NCBI GenBank assembly: GCA_003353945.1
Contig: PIVM01000009.1
Location: forward strand, 17,485 to 81,484
Reading direction: 5' to 3'
Length of the DNA: 64,000 nucleotides
Source: Gammaproteobacteria bacterium
GTDB taxonomy: Bacteria; Pseudomonadota; Gammaproteobacteria; Pseudomonadales; PIVM01
In this document: in pieces, positions 47,001 through 55,547 of the stretch
How positions within the stretch are numbered: the stretch's first letter is position 1
Layout: each line of letters begins with the position of its first letter
Made by a program: the position numbers and the translations under genes
Notes under the pieces: generated by a model
Databases searched by the model: none
What the model saw: only the letters and a program-made list of their open reading frames with translations
Told to the model about the DNA's origin: nothing

Positions 47001-50000
47001 TGCAGATCAAAGCTGGAGCTATCAGGCGCTTAACGAACATGCCAATCAGCTCGCCCATTATCTGCGCGACCATTACAGTGTTGGCCCCGATGTCATGGTT
47101 GGCCTGTGCATGGAGCGCTCTTTGGAGATGTCGCTTGCCTTATTGGCCGTACTTAAAGCCGGTGGCGCCTATGTTCCCTTCGATCCAAGCTTTCCTCAGG
47201 ATCGACTGGGTTTTATGTTGGAAGACACCGAAGTGCCAGTGATGCTGACGCAAAGTCATTTGCAAGCACATCTACCGTCGGATCAGCCGGTGAAAAAGCT
47301 GTGCCTGGATACCGATGCTACATTGTGGGAGAACCAACCTACAAATAACCTGGATGTTGGGATTCAATCCGATCACCTTTTTAATGTGATTTTTACATCC
47401 GGTTCGACCGGCAAACCCAAGGGTGTGATGGTGCCACATCGCGGTATTATCAACCGCCTGCAATGGATGCAAAAAGCCTATCCCATCGATGCAAGTGATC
47501 GCATTTTACAAAAAACGCCTTACAGTTTTGATGTGTCGGTTTGGGAGCTTTTCTGGCCGCTAATGCAGGGTGCTCAATTGGTTTACGCGCGACCCGAAGG
47601 TCATAAAGATCCTGACTATCTGCGCGATCTGATGATTGAGCGTGCTATCACAACGCTGCACTTTGTGCCCTCAATGCTGGGGCTTTTTCTGCAGGCAGCA
47701 GAGGTCGAACAGTGTCGCAGTGTTCGTAGAGTGTTTTGTAGTGGCGAAGCACTTCAGCCCGAACATGTACGACGTTTCTTTGAACGTTTTGATCACTGTG
47801 AGCTGCATAATCTCTACGGTCCCACGGAAGCCTCGGTGGATGTGTCCTACTTTGCTTGCCAGCGTGATGCTGACTACCGCAGTGTGCCGATTGGCAAACC
47901 CGTGGATAATACGCAGCTGCTTATTCTGGATAAAAATTTGCAGCCGGTGCCCGTCGGCATTGTCGGTGAGCTCTATATTGGTGGCGTTCAATTGGCGCGG
48001 GGTTATCTCAAGCGCGAAGAACTTACACGTAATACCTTTATCGACAATCCTTTCCAAGAACAGGGGCATCCATCAGAACGTTTGTATAAGACGGGCGATT
48101 TAGCACGATACCTCCCCGATGGCAATATTGAGTATATTGGTCGTGTTGATTTTCAAGTGAAAGTGCGCGGATTGCGCATTGAACTGGGTGAAATAGAAAC
48201 GGTATTGCTTCAACACGAACAGATTAAAGAAGCTATCGTTATCACCAAGGATCTGGGTTCGGACAATGTGGTTATTGTTGCCTACCTGGTACCGGAAAGC
48301 GCTGATAATAAGCCAGCCGATGACAGCCTGCGTAGCCATTTACGAGACCACCTGCCGGAATACATGGTGCCCAATTTCTTTGTGATGTTGGATAAGATGC
48401 CATTGTCTGCTAATGGCAAAGCGGATCGAAAAGCATTGCCTGATCCCAAGCCGGGTGAGGGTGGCGCCGAATACGTTGCACCCCGAACTGAACTGGAACA
48501 AAAAATTGCCGCAATCTGGCAAGAGCAGTTGCAGATCAGCAAAGTCGGTATACATGACAACTTCTTTGAGTCCGGTGGCCATTCGCTGCTGGCAACGCAA
48601 ACTGTGTCGCGCCTGCAGGAAGTGCTGGACGTTGAAGTCGGTATTCGCACACTATTTGATTTCCCGACCATTTCAGGGCTGGCCCAACATCTGGGCGATG
48701 GCGATCACGCAGAAAGGCTTCCGCCCATTACGGTGATGGAGCGCCCCGAAAAACTGCCGCTGTCATTATCGCAGCTTCGCTTGTGGTTTGTGGAACAGCT
48801 AAACCCCGGCAATATTGCTTACCTGATACCGGGTGCCCTGCGCGTTTTTGGCCCGATCGATCAGCAAGTACTAAGTCACGCCCTGGAAACCATTATTCAG
48901 CGTCATGAGTCTTTGCGTACGCGTTTTATCGGATCTGATGGAGAGGCTGAACAGATCATTGAAGAAACACAATCATGGTCTTTGCCTGTGACTGATCTCA
49001 GTGATTTAAGTACTGAAGACCAGGAAGTTCATATTCAGGAGATGGGAAGCAAAATTGTTACAACGCCCTATGATTTTAGTGAAGGCCATTTGTATCATTT
49101 TGAACTGCTCAAACTCAGCGATAACGAGCATGTGCTGTTGGTCAGCATGCATCATGTTATCTCAGATGGTTGGTCTGCCGAATTATTGCTGTCAGAAGTA
49201 GGGCAGGTTTGGCAGGCTTATGAAAAAGGCGAGCCAAGCCCACTGCCGCCGCTTGAGATCCAATATGCGGATTACACACTGTGGCAGCGTGATTGGTTGC
49301 ACGGTGAAGTGCTGGAACACCAGTTGGACTATTGGCGAAACCAATTGGCAGCCGCACCCAGCCTGATACCCTTGCCAACTGATCATCCCCGGCCAGCCAT
49401 ACAAAGCTCTAATGGGGCTACGTATAAGTTTGTTATTCCTCCGTATACGACGGAAGGTTTGCGTGAACTTTCTCAAAAGGGGCAGGCAACGTTATTTCTG
49501 ACCCTGATGACGGCTTACACCATATTGATCAGTCGCTATGCGCAGCAACATGATATCTGTATCGGTTTTCCCATTTCAGGAAGAAATACGCCAGAGCTCG
49601 AACAGATCATGGGCTTGTTTGTTAACAATCTCGTGATCCGAAGTGACCTGGAAGAAAATCCCAGTGTCTTGGAGCTGCTGGACACATTAAAACAAACCAC
49701 GCTAGATGCCTACGATCATCAGGACGTACCCTTCGATCTGATTATTGATGCCTTGAAAGTGCCCCGCAGTCTCAGTCATACACCCTTGCTACAGGTCTCC
49801 TTTGCATTGCAGCCTTTTTCTGTCAATGAACGCACTGCGCAATTGCTGGGTCGACCTGCGGAGATGGTGGATATCGACTGGGTTACTGCCAAATACGATC
49901 TCAATCTGACCTGCTTTGAAGACGGAAATAAAATTTCGGCAGAGATGGAATACAACACGGATCTGTTTGAAGAAACCACGATCAAGCGCATGATGATGCA

Positions 50001-52107
50001 TTTTCAAAGTTTGCTGGACGGTATGATTGTCTCACCGGACTGTCCGGTTCGGAATCTGCCAATGCTCGCCAATGCCGAACGCCAACAATTGTTGGTGCAC
50101 TGGAATAGTGCTGCTCAGTTTGAATCGGACGTCTTTGCCATTCATCATCGTTTCGAAGAGAAGGCCGCTCGATTCCCCGATGCAATTGCGGTGCGCTGTG
50201 AAGAACAGCAGATCAGCTACCAGGCCTTAAATCAACGATCAAACCAGCTCGCGCGGGAATTGCAGAGCCGCGGCGTTCAGCTCGGTGATTTTGTCGGTCT
50301 GTCTCTGGAGCGCTCTGTTGATCTGCTGGTGGGTTTGTTTGGCATCATTAAGGCAGGGGGTGCATATGTGCCGCTCGACCCACATTTTCCAGACGAACGT
50401 CTCAGTTTTATTCTGGAAGATTCCGCTGCGTCAGTATTAATCACATCAACGGATCTTGAAAATGCCTTGGCGGATTATCAGGGCGAACGAATTTTGATTG
50501 ATCGAGATTGGCAACAGGTCAGCCAGCATGCCGATACCGATCTAGATATTGACGTGCCGTTGGACAGCACGCTCTACGTTCTGTACACCTCAGGCACTAC
50601 TGGAAAACCCAAGGGTTGTCTGGTCACCCACGCCAATGTGGCGCGACTGTTTAGCGCAACCGATGCAGAGTTTTCATTTGACGAAAACGATATCTGGACG
50701 CTCTTTCACTCCTACGCGTTTGACTTTACGGTGTGGGAGATTTGGGGGGCATTGCTCTATGGCGGCAAGCTGGTCGTTGTTCCGTATTATGTCAGTCGCT
50801 CTCCCGATGAATTTTATCAACTTTTAATTAAGGAGCAGGTCACCTCGCTCAGTCAGACGCCTTCTGCGTTCTCGCAGTTGATTGCGGTTGATGCACAACA
50901 GGAAGATAGCGATCAGCTCTCTTTGCGCACCGTCGTCTTTGGTGGAGAAGCCCTGGATTTCAACGCGTTGAAAACCTGGGTGAATCGACACGGGTTTGAT
51001 AAGCCAGAGCTGATTAATATGTATGGTATTACTGAAACCACGGTGCATGTCACGTATTACCGGGTGACAGAGCAGGATTTACAAGCTGGTCGCAGTATTA
51101 TCGGAAGGCCGATCAAAGATCTGCAGGTCCATATTCTCGATTCGCAAGGACAGCTCCTGCCCGTTGGCGTACCGGGTGAGATGTATATCAGTGGGCCAGG
51201 CGTGACCAAGGGCTACCTTGATCGTGATGAGTTGACCGAAGAAAAATTTATCGACAATCCCTTTATTGCAGAACTACCCGGCACGCAGAGGCAGACTCAT
51301 CAATGCCTCTATCGCAGTGGCGACCTGGCTCGCTACATGCCCAACGGTGATATCGAATATCTCGGTCGTACCGATCTGCAGGTGAAGATCCGTGGGCACC
51401 GAATCGAGCTGGGCGAGATTGAAGCTGCGTTAGCGAAGCTTGATGCAGTGCGTGAAGCCTTGGTGGATCTGCATACTTTTAAGATTGGAGATGCAGAAGA
51501 CAAACAATTGGTGGCTTACCTGTTGTTACATGAGGGAGAGTTACATGAGGGAGAGTTACATGAAGGAGAGTTACATGAAGGAGTGCCAGAAGGAGAACAA
51601 CTGCCTGAAGGTCCTAAAGGTGAAGGAGAAGCCGATATTACCTCGATCCGCAGCAAACTGAAGGCAGACCTGCCCGAGTACATGATCCCAGCGTCTTTTA
51701 CGGTATTGGCGGAATGGCCACTGACGCCGACCGGCAAGATTGACAAAAACGCACTGCCTGAGCCGCAAATTGGCATGCAATCCACTGCGGAATATGTTGA
51801 GCCGCGCAATGACACTGAAGTTCAGTTAGCAGACATATGGGCTGAAGTACTGGGCGTTGAAAAGGTCGGCATTTATGACAACTTCTTTGAAGTTGGTGGG
51901 CATTCGCTTATGGCCACTCAGGTCATGTCACGCATCACCGACCACATGCATGTCGAGCTGCCATTGCGAGTCATATTTGAATCGCCGACGATTGCTGAAC
52001 TTGCGCTTAATCTGTTAGAAGCTGAATTGGCAGATATTGATATGGAAGATGATGATATGGAAGCGCTGTTGGCGGAACTGTTGGATGAAGAGGAGGGTGA
52101 CGAATAG
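44020..52107 (+). CDS. NRPS subunit, two modules: C-C*-A(Ser)-T-C-A(Thr)-T
   Basis: About 2695 aa. The ATGs at 44,020/44,023 directly precede a TubC-type docking domain (LKETLRKLWKQGVEIYLKDG); the frame is open back to a TTG at 43,897. Order: docking; C with an altered HHATIDF motif (44,200-45,530); C* (45,560-46,890, NHIVFDG); A1 (46,950-48,440); T1 (DNFFESGGHSLLATQ); C (HHVISDG); A2 (50,130-51,760); T2 (DNFFEVGGHSLMATQ); acidic tail ending LLDEEEGDE. The A1 pocket DVWHFSLVDK matches the Ser code; A2 DFWSVGMVHK is Thr-like. Tandem LHEGE repeats interrupt A2 near its C-terminal subdomain. The tail lacks the EE-hydrophobic ending of the minus-strand subunits. There is no TE, so the chain must pass to another protein or be released in trans. 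Confidence 0.95.
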   Translation: MMNLKETLRKLWKQGVEIYLKDGELRYNATPLTEPQSIVDVLEEHHQDIVEILQKEPDLYTGFPLSYGQHAMVLMQEIAPNSTAYNATAALQLKADLDIDTLQRSLDFQVQRHEALRTEFCRVDGELAQRVLSLQSIPIQMFDVQAYDDEAIEKWIDELADIPFDISRGVNFNVYLLDNKNPQNAHNRFILLILGHHATIDFIAVEILLSELVTIYYALVEGEEPKLLPTLISYKEYVIAEMQSLEGERGETLWNYWQPQLSTINSVLELPTDYPRPPMQSFRGAQHEFAIDALLYAAIKKLAMQLRATPFVVVMAAYQILVQRYSKENSIALGIPMGNRAQHRCHKVVGHFTNPIPLIADMSKNPTFAELVADNLEHLKGAMAHQDLPLPYMVNRLQLERDLSRPPLIQTGFSWNQTNSKRHNIGTGSLIEEIRRSEQRGAIYDLVMSGYDTSEKVVCTLRYNSDLFNLDTVEQIAKHFLQLLRSIIAAPEEPISKLVMLPNRELGELLNVDFSQLAAVAPLTATQQDLYLAHMLDPDTETNSLGITAELKTEIDANILKEELQHLVDGNNLLRAHIVPCDKRYCDIAYWVVHKEKPVNFIETDLSEQQLSDEAMLDYVNKRVYRPYDIYGELYHFELIKRGAADYVLLTVANHIVFDGVALNSGIQQCLSNYELRLKGEPVNDTEDNFSAYISKANEQFDSYDNRHYWKRKFANVEPLDIPVPVAKTGKQVFRHVVLDSQHLQLIKNYSGEHGQFGASTSTGGVARYFKTLYCLLINAYTRPSADFQIRDTWSARTRGDRLTIGCYHQMVPFVVPQELMSGGTRIDSLFEYAREHTQEVTDHSQISLLLQNQLAPSGQIGFMYNFYITAGDMPFADGNAKLHILAPLDVQGQVQLIIKQENEQLVMGLLYDDDLFPDLQFLERLIALSEQVLAGARQLSDLNALFADEREQLLSTSGNAWNATELKREPVGALHQLIEQQVERTPDAVAVSFADQSWSYQALNEHANQLAHYLRDHYSVGPDVMVGLCMERSLEMSLALLAVLKAGGAYVPFDPSFPQDRLGFMLEDTEVPVMLTQSHLQAHLPSDQPVKKLCLDTDATLWENQPTNNLDVGIQSDHLFNVIFTSGSTGKPKGVMVPHRGIINRLQWMQKAYPIDASDRILQKTPYSFDVSVWELFWPLMQGAQLVYARPEGHKDPDYLRDLMIERAITTLHFVPSMLGLFLQAAEVEQCRSVRRVFCSGEALQPEHVRRFFERFDHCELHNLYGPTEASVDVSYFACQRDADYRSVPIGKPVDNTQLLILDKNLQPVPVGIVGELYIGGVQLARGYLKREELTRNTFIDNPFQEQGHPSERLYKTGDLARYLPDGNIEYIGRVDFQVKVRGLRIELGEIETVLLQHEQIKEAIVITKDLGSDNVVIVAYLVPESADNKPADDSLRSHLRDHLPEYMVPNFFVMLDKMPLSANGKADRKALPDPKPGEGGAEYVAPRTELEQKIAAIWQEQLQISKVGIHDNFFESGGHSLLATQTVSRLQEVLDVEVGIRTLFDFPTISGLAQHLGDGDHAERLPPITVMERPEKLPLSLSQLRLWFVEQLNPGNIAYLIPGALRVFGPIDQQVLSHALETIIQRHESLRTRFIGSDGEAEQIIEETQSWSLPVTDLSDLSTEDQEVHIQEMGSKIVTTPYDFSEGHLYHFELLKLSDNEHVLLVSMHHVISDGWSAELLLSEVGQVWQAYEKGEPSPLPPLEIQYADYTLWQRDWLHGEVLEHQLDYWRNQLAAAPSLIPLPTDHPRPAIQSSNGATYKFVIPPYTTEGLRELSQKGQATLFLTLMTAYTILISRYAQQHDICIGFPISGRNTPELEQIMGLFVNNLVIRSDLEENPSVLELLDTLKQTTLDAYDHQDVPFDLIIDALKVPRSLSHTPLLQVSFALQPFSVNERTAQLLGRPAEMVDIDWVTAKYDLNLTCFEDGNKISAEMEYNTDLFEETTIKRMMMHFQSLLDGMIVSPDCPVRNLPMLANAERQQLLVHWNSAAQFESDVFAIHHRFEEKAARFPDAIAVRCEEQQISYQALNQRSNQLARELQSRGVQLGDFVGLSLERSVDLLVGLFGIIKAGGAYVPLDPHFPDERLSFILEDSAASVLITSTDLENALADYQGERILIDRDWQQVSQHADTDLDIDVPLDSTLYVLYTSGTTGKPKGCLVTHANVARLFSATDAEFSFDENDIWTLFHSYAFDFTVWEIWGALLYGGKLVVVPYYVSRSPDEFYQLLIKEQVTSLSQTPSAFSQLIAVDAQQEDSDQLSLRTVVFGGEALDFNALKTWVNRHGFDKPELINMYGITETTVHVTYYRVTEQDLQAGRSIIGRPIKDLQVHILDSQGQLLPVGVPGEMYISGPGVTKGYLDRDELTEEKFIDNPFIAELPGTQRQTHQCLYRSGDLARYMPNGDIEYLGRTDLQVKIRGHRIELGEIEAALAKLDAVREALVDLHTFKIGDAEDKQLVAYLLLHEGELHEGELHEGELHEGVPEGEQLPEGPKGEGEADITSIRSKLKADLPEYMIPASFTVLAEWPLTPTGKIDKNALPEPQIGMQSTAEYVEPRNDTEVQLADIWAEVLGVEKVGIYDNFFEVGGHSLMATQVMSRITDHMHVELPLRVIFESPTIAELALNLLEAELADIDMEDDDMEALLAELLDEEEGDE
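45560..46890 (+). other. C* condensation-like domain (NHIVFDG), between C and A(Ser)
   Basis: This domain-level entry lies inside the plus-strand NRPS gene. It starts at VAPLTATQQDLYL and ends before the A domain. The motif NHIVFDG (near 45,977-45,997) keeps the second His and DG but has Asn for the first His. GCYHQ and GFMYNFY motifs match the other C* domains of the locus. Confidence 0.8.
51526..51585 (+). repeat. Four tandem 15-bp repeats in the NRPS A2 domain (LHEGE repeats)
   Basis: The unit ttacatgagggagag is present four times (51,526-51,540, -51,555, -51,570, -51,585), with one to two changes in the third and fourth copies. It encodes LHEGE four times, followed by degenerate PEGE-like units. 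It lies in the C-terminal subdomain of the Thr-like A domain, where the sibling A domains have a short variable loop. Being in units of five codons, copy-number change keeps the frame. Confidence 0.9.
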
Positions 52108-52270
52108 TAGTTCAAATGTGATTGATTCAACAGGCTTTGCTTTTTCATCTACTTCAATGACCGTTAATCAAGATGCCTGCCAGCAGTATAAGTGTATTTG
52201 CAATTAGGCTTGTCGCTCATTGTGTCTGCTCAGTACGAAATCTATTGATTTAATGTTGATACAACCCTAG

Positions 52271-53293
52271 TTAATCCAAATAGCGGTCCTTCAATAGCGC
52301 TACTTTGGCGCTGTCCAAATTCAGGGCCGACTCGAAAAAGCGCTGTTTTGATTGGTAACGTGTTTTGATTTCTTCAAAACAGGCAGTGAGATACTCCGGA
52401 CGTACTTCCAGCAAGGGGCGCAACACTTCCTTCGACACTGCTGAACCCGTATGATCCGTGAAGGTTTTAGTCAAGCGTTCAATTTCTTTGTCCAGAGGCA
52501 AATAATTATTGGTCAGTAAGTAATCCTCTATGATTGTTTCTTCCTCTACACCAAGTACGTCCAGGATCAGTGCGGCGCCGAAACCAGTGCGGTCCTTGCC
52601 TGATGCACAATGAATCAATAATTGTTGATCTCCTGCCAGCAATAAGCGAAACATCTCCGCGTATTGGGGTGTCTGATTGATAACAAAATCGCGATTAATC
52701 TCTTGCATGAAACCAGCAGCATCATCAATCTCAATTATTCCGTTGTGCAGGTTTGTTATGAAACTATTGGAACTGCCGGGAGTAACGGGTAAACCTGCAT
52801 AAATCGGTGGATTTTCATCCCCTAGCCGGGTTGGTTCAAGTTCTTGTTCTACTACCTGTCGAAAATCGCAGACCAGCGATACGCCTAAGCGACTGATATA
52901 GCTAATATCTACATCAGTCAATGAAGACAATTTACTCGAGCGGTAAAGCTTGCCCCATCTCAAACGACGTCCGTCGTTAGCCTCATACCCCCCTAAATCC
53001 CGAAAGTTTGGGGTTCCCTGCAAGGATAGCTGGCGTTCAGCTAAGATAACGGATTCACCGCGCTCGGACTGCAGATAAAAATAGTGCCTAACTCCCGTAT
53101 CTGGATTAGGAATCAGTACTTCATGGTTGGAGGTGTGTAGTAATGGTGTACCCAAGTTACTGGCGGAATAAAAATGATCTGGATTATCTGACATGTAAAT
53201 AGCAACTTTTTGCCCCGTTTGGGGAGCATGCCATCTGATCAAATAATTATGATCATTTGTGCGTTCGACATGACAAGCTCTTAAATCAAACAT
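52271..53293 (-). CDS. Tyrosine-phosphatase-family protein (Y_phosphatase3 type)
   Basis: About 340 aa from the ATG at 53,293 (MFDLRACHVERT), with GGGA nine bases upstream; the frame is open to 53,380. The C-terminal two thirds have the GTPNFRDLGGYEANDGRRLRWG opening and the signature P-loop HCASGKDRTG with catalytic Cys and Arg, typical of the PF13350 tyrosine/serine or lipid phosphatases. The N-terminal 100 residues look like a beta-sandwich (IYMSDNPDHF, VLIPNPDTGVRHYFYLQ). No signal peptide is seen, so it is cytoplasmic. It lies six bases downstream of the phosphotransferase gene (almost certainly co-transcribed) and converges on the Ser-Thr NRPS gene. Confidence 0.9.
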   Translation of the reverse strand: MFDLRACHVERTNDHNYLIRWHAPQTGQKVAIYMSDNPDHFYSASNLGTPLLHTSNHEVLIPNPDTGVRHYFYLQSERGESVILAERQLSLQGTPNFRDLGGYEANDGRRLRWGKLYRSSKLSSLTDVDISYISRLGVSLVCDFRQVVEQELEPTRLGDENPPIYAGLPVTPGSSNSFITNLHNGIIEIDDAAGFMQEINRDFVINQTPQYAEMFRLLLAGDQQLLIHCASGKDRTGFGAALILDVLGVEEETIIEDYLLTNNYLPLDKEIERLTKTFTDHTGSAVSKEVLRPLLEVRPEYLTACFEEIKTRYQSKQRFFESALNLDSAKVALLKDRYLD

Positions 53294-53386
53294 GAATATC
53301 CCATTCATTAATGACTTGTTAACTAACGTTGGACAAGAATATTGATCCGTCGTTCCAGACCTGCCGTTGACCGGTATCAAGATAAA

Positions 53387-54409
53387 TTAACAAACCGATG
53401 TTGAGCCACTCGCTAGCTTTGGTAATAGATGCTTTAAGCGTAAAATCGTTGATAATACCAAATCAACTTGTTTTGTTCCGATTGAGCGTTGCTCTGCGTC
53501 CTCTAGATCAACAGAGCGGGCAATATTGTACATAAGCCAATACAGCCAATCGCCCAAAATACAATCAAAAGAGGCATGAAGAAAATCACTTTCAATCACG
53601 CCACCTGCTTGCTTATAGGCGGATATAATTTTCTCATACAGGCTGTGATCGAATTTGGAGGTAATCCCGCTCCAGTCCGTAGCCTCTAGCACAATTTCAT
53701 AAGTGGGATTCAGTTTTCGTGCAGATTCCCAATCAATGAGTATCGGGTTATCAGTAGCATCCCAAAGCACATTTTTCTGATCCAGATCACCATGACTGAT
53801 CAGTACATGTTTTTCAAGAATCTTAACGGCTGCTTTGTAGGAATCAGCTATGGACAGAAAAGATTGCAATTCTTCATACAGTGCTTTTGCGCTTCGAGCA
53901 TTACATTCGCTGGCTCGTTGTACCAACGCAATGATTTTTTCTTCCGGATGAATATCCAATTGCGACTCTTTCAGCCCTGGGACAACTATATTGGCTTGAT
54001 GCATCATCGCTAAGACGCTAGCAATCTTTAACGCATGCTTTTTAGAGATTCGGTTTTCATCCAGGGCAACCGCATTGCTCCATGGGTAAACCAAATATCC
54101 TGTATTCTCAATAATCTGCAAATAATTTGTGTTCCTCTTGAGGGCGAATATCGCAGATATGCCATGGCTAACAAATGTCTCTGCAATTGCCTCTGTCACA
54201 TTGTAATGGCTGATAATATCTGAATTACTTAAATCGGTATCTTCGGATAACTGCTTAATAGCATAGGTGCTACGATCTGTATCGAGTCGCCACATCTTGT
54301 GATGAAAGCCACCATAGACTCTGGATAGCTGTCGACTTTGAGTACCAATATCAAGTAGAGAGCACAAATATTGTATATGATCTGGGTGCTCTGACAGAGG
54401 TTTAATCAC
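53387..54409 (-). CDS. APH-fold phosphotransferase (aminoglycoside phosphotransferase/choline kinase superfamily)
   Basis: 340 aa with a GTG start at 54,409. It shows the kinase-like core: the N-lobe Lys in TYAIKQLS, the Brenner-type catalytic loop ISHGDLDQKNVLWD (HGDxxxxN) and the metal-binding ILIDWESA. Members phosphorylate aminoglycosides, macrolides, peptides (viomycin, capreomycin), choline, homoserine or sugars; the substrate cannot be read from sequence. It is the first gene of a two-gene unit with the phosphatase. Next to an NRPS gene, product phosphorylation for self-protection is possible, but a housekeeping kinase is equally possible. Confidence 0.88.
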   Translation of the reverse strand: MIKPLSEHPDHIQYLCSLLDIGTQSRQLSRVYGGFHHKMWRLDTDRSTYAIKQLSEDTDLSNSDIISHYNVTEAIAETFVSHGISAIFALKRNTNYLQIIENTGYLVYPWSNAVALDENRISKKHALKIASVLAMMHQANIVVPGLKESQLDIHPEEKIIALVQRASECNARSAKALYEELQSFLSIADSYKAAVKILEKHVLISHGDLDQKNVLWDATDNPILIDWESARKLNPTYEIVLEATDWSGITSKFDHSLYEKIISAYKQAGGVIESDFLHASFDCILGDWLYWLMYNIARSVDLEDAEQRSIGTKQVDLVLSTILRLKHLLPKLASGSTSVC

Positions 54410-54821
54410 TAAGCGACGCTCAATTTCGGTGAATGCCCACTGATCTGCTTGTAACGCAAAACACTAATAATTCTTCGGTTGGCAATAGTCATCACATCAA
54501 AACCAGTGATTGCTGAATGCGTTATAGTCTATGGCTCTTAACAGGGCTGTTTAGCCCCATTGTCCACATTCCTGCGGAATTCTCAACCAATAAACTATTG
54601 TATATTATAAATATTATTGGTGCGCATAACCCCAATAAACCGCTTCGTCGAACACCTTAATGAAGGTTTCGGATAAGTCACTGCAAGTTGTTTCGGTGTG
54701 TGTCAGTGGCGCTGCACTCAAACACGAATCCCGCTGTTCATTACCCTGACTGCTGCTATAGTATGCTCAGTAGTTCTGCGTTATTTTTGAATAAGACGGA
54801 TCAACCACAGTGGTTACCCCC
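54410..54821. other. 412-bp divergent intergenic region
   Basis: It lies between the phosphotransferase gene (minus) and the LRR gene (plus). It includes a small GC-rich hairpin (GGGCT-GTTT-AGCCC, 54,544-54,557) and a very AT-rich block (54,590-54,620) bounded by CCAATA and TATTGG. No promoter is clear enough to call. Confidence 0.45.
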
Positions 54822-55547
54822 ATGGATTTCGATTTTAAAAACATTCGGTTTTCTAAAGGTTTTATCGCAGCGCTACTGGGCGTACTCATTCTGTGGTTTA
54901 TGGTTCGCTCATGCAGCCATCAAAAAATTGAATTTAAAGACAAGGAAAGGGTAAGTAAACACCAACAAACAGTTTTGAAGATCGTCGATCAGCTGGGCAT
55001 TAAGGATGAAAACCTACGCCAGTGCGTTAGATGGTCTGTTTCAGACCGGCTAGGAAAAAACGGTTTGTTCGAAATTCAAAATTTGACGTTACTGTATTGC
55101 CCGGGGCGAAATATTGAGTCACTTGAGGGCATTGAAAGGCTTATCGGTTTACGTTTTCTCGATCTCAGTGACAATGCTATTCGCACGATTACGCCATTGC
55201 AAAATCACTTCAGTTTGAGAGTCCTGAAAATAACTGGAAATCCTCTAGAAGAACCTGGAGTGCTTAAGAGCCTGGCAAATTTGAAAAGCATTGAATTACC
55301 CGACATGCCAAAGGTAAGCTGCATGGATATCTATAGGCAGGTGGGTGGAGCAACACATAATATTGGCCGAATAAAATGTGCTGGCTCTAAAGAAAAAATC
55401 GTATCCAGGAAGTTGGCCCCCTCCGCTTTAAGCTTACAACCCCAGCCAGCGCCTCAAGAGAATCCGGTGGCCATAAAATCGAAACAAAAAACCCTTTCAA
55501 GAAGCCAGGAAAAAGAATTATTTGATTATGAAGAAGGCAATTACTAA
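54822..55547 (+). CDS. Membrane-anchored leucine-rich-repeat protein
   Basis: 241 aa from the ATG at 54,822 (a GTG at 54,810 is also possible). One transmembrane segment near residues 14-30 (FIAALLGVLILWFMV) is followed by a basic turn, suggesting a single-pass or signal-anchor protein with the bulk in the periplasm. The middle has about three leucine-rich repeats of the LxxLxxLxLsdN type (NIESLEGIERLIGLRFLDLS; HFSLRVLKITGNPL; SLANLKSIELPDMP). The C-terminal 60 residues are rich in Gln, Pro, Ser and Lys and look disordered. Its last 20 bases overlap the pilin gene start, so the two are probably translated together. Confidence 0.82.
   Translation: MDFDFKNIRFSKGFIAALLGVLILWFMVRSCSHQKIEFKDKERVSKHQQTVLKIVDQLGIKDENLRQCVRWSVSDRLGKNGLFEIQNLTLLYCPGRNIESLEGIERLIGLRFLDLSDNAIRTITPLQNHFSLRVLKITGNPLEEPGVLKSLANLKSIELPDMPKVSCMDIYRQVGGATHNIGRIKCAGSKEKIVSRKLAPSALSLQPQPAPQENPVAIKSKQKTLSRSQEKELFDYEEGNY

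Noticed and set aside
52108-52270. Terminator between the convergent NRPS and phosphatase genes
   Set aside because: No stem-loop with a T-run could be found on either strand.
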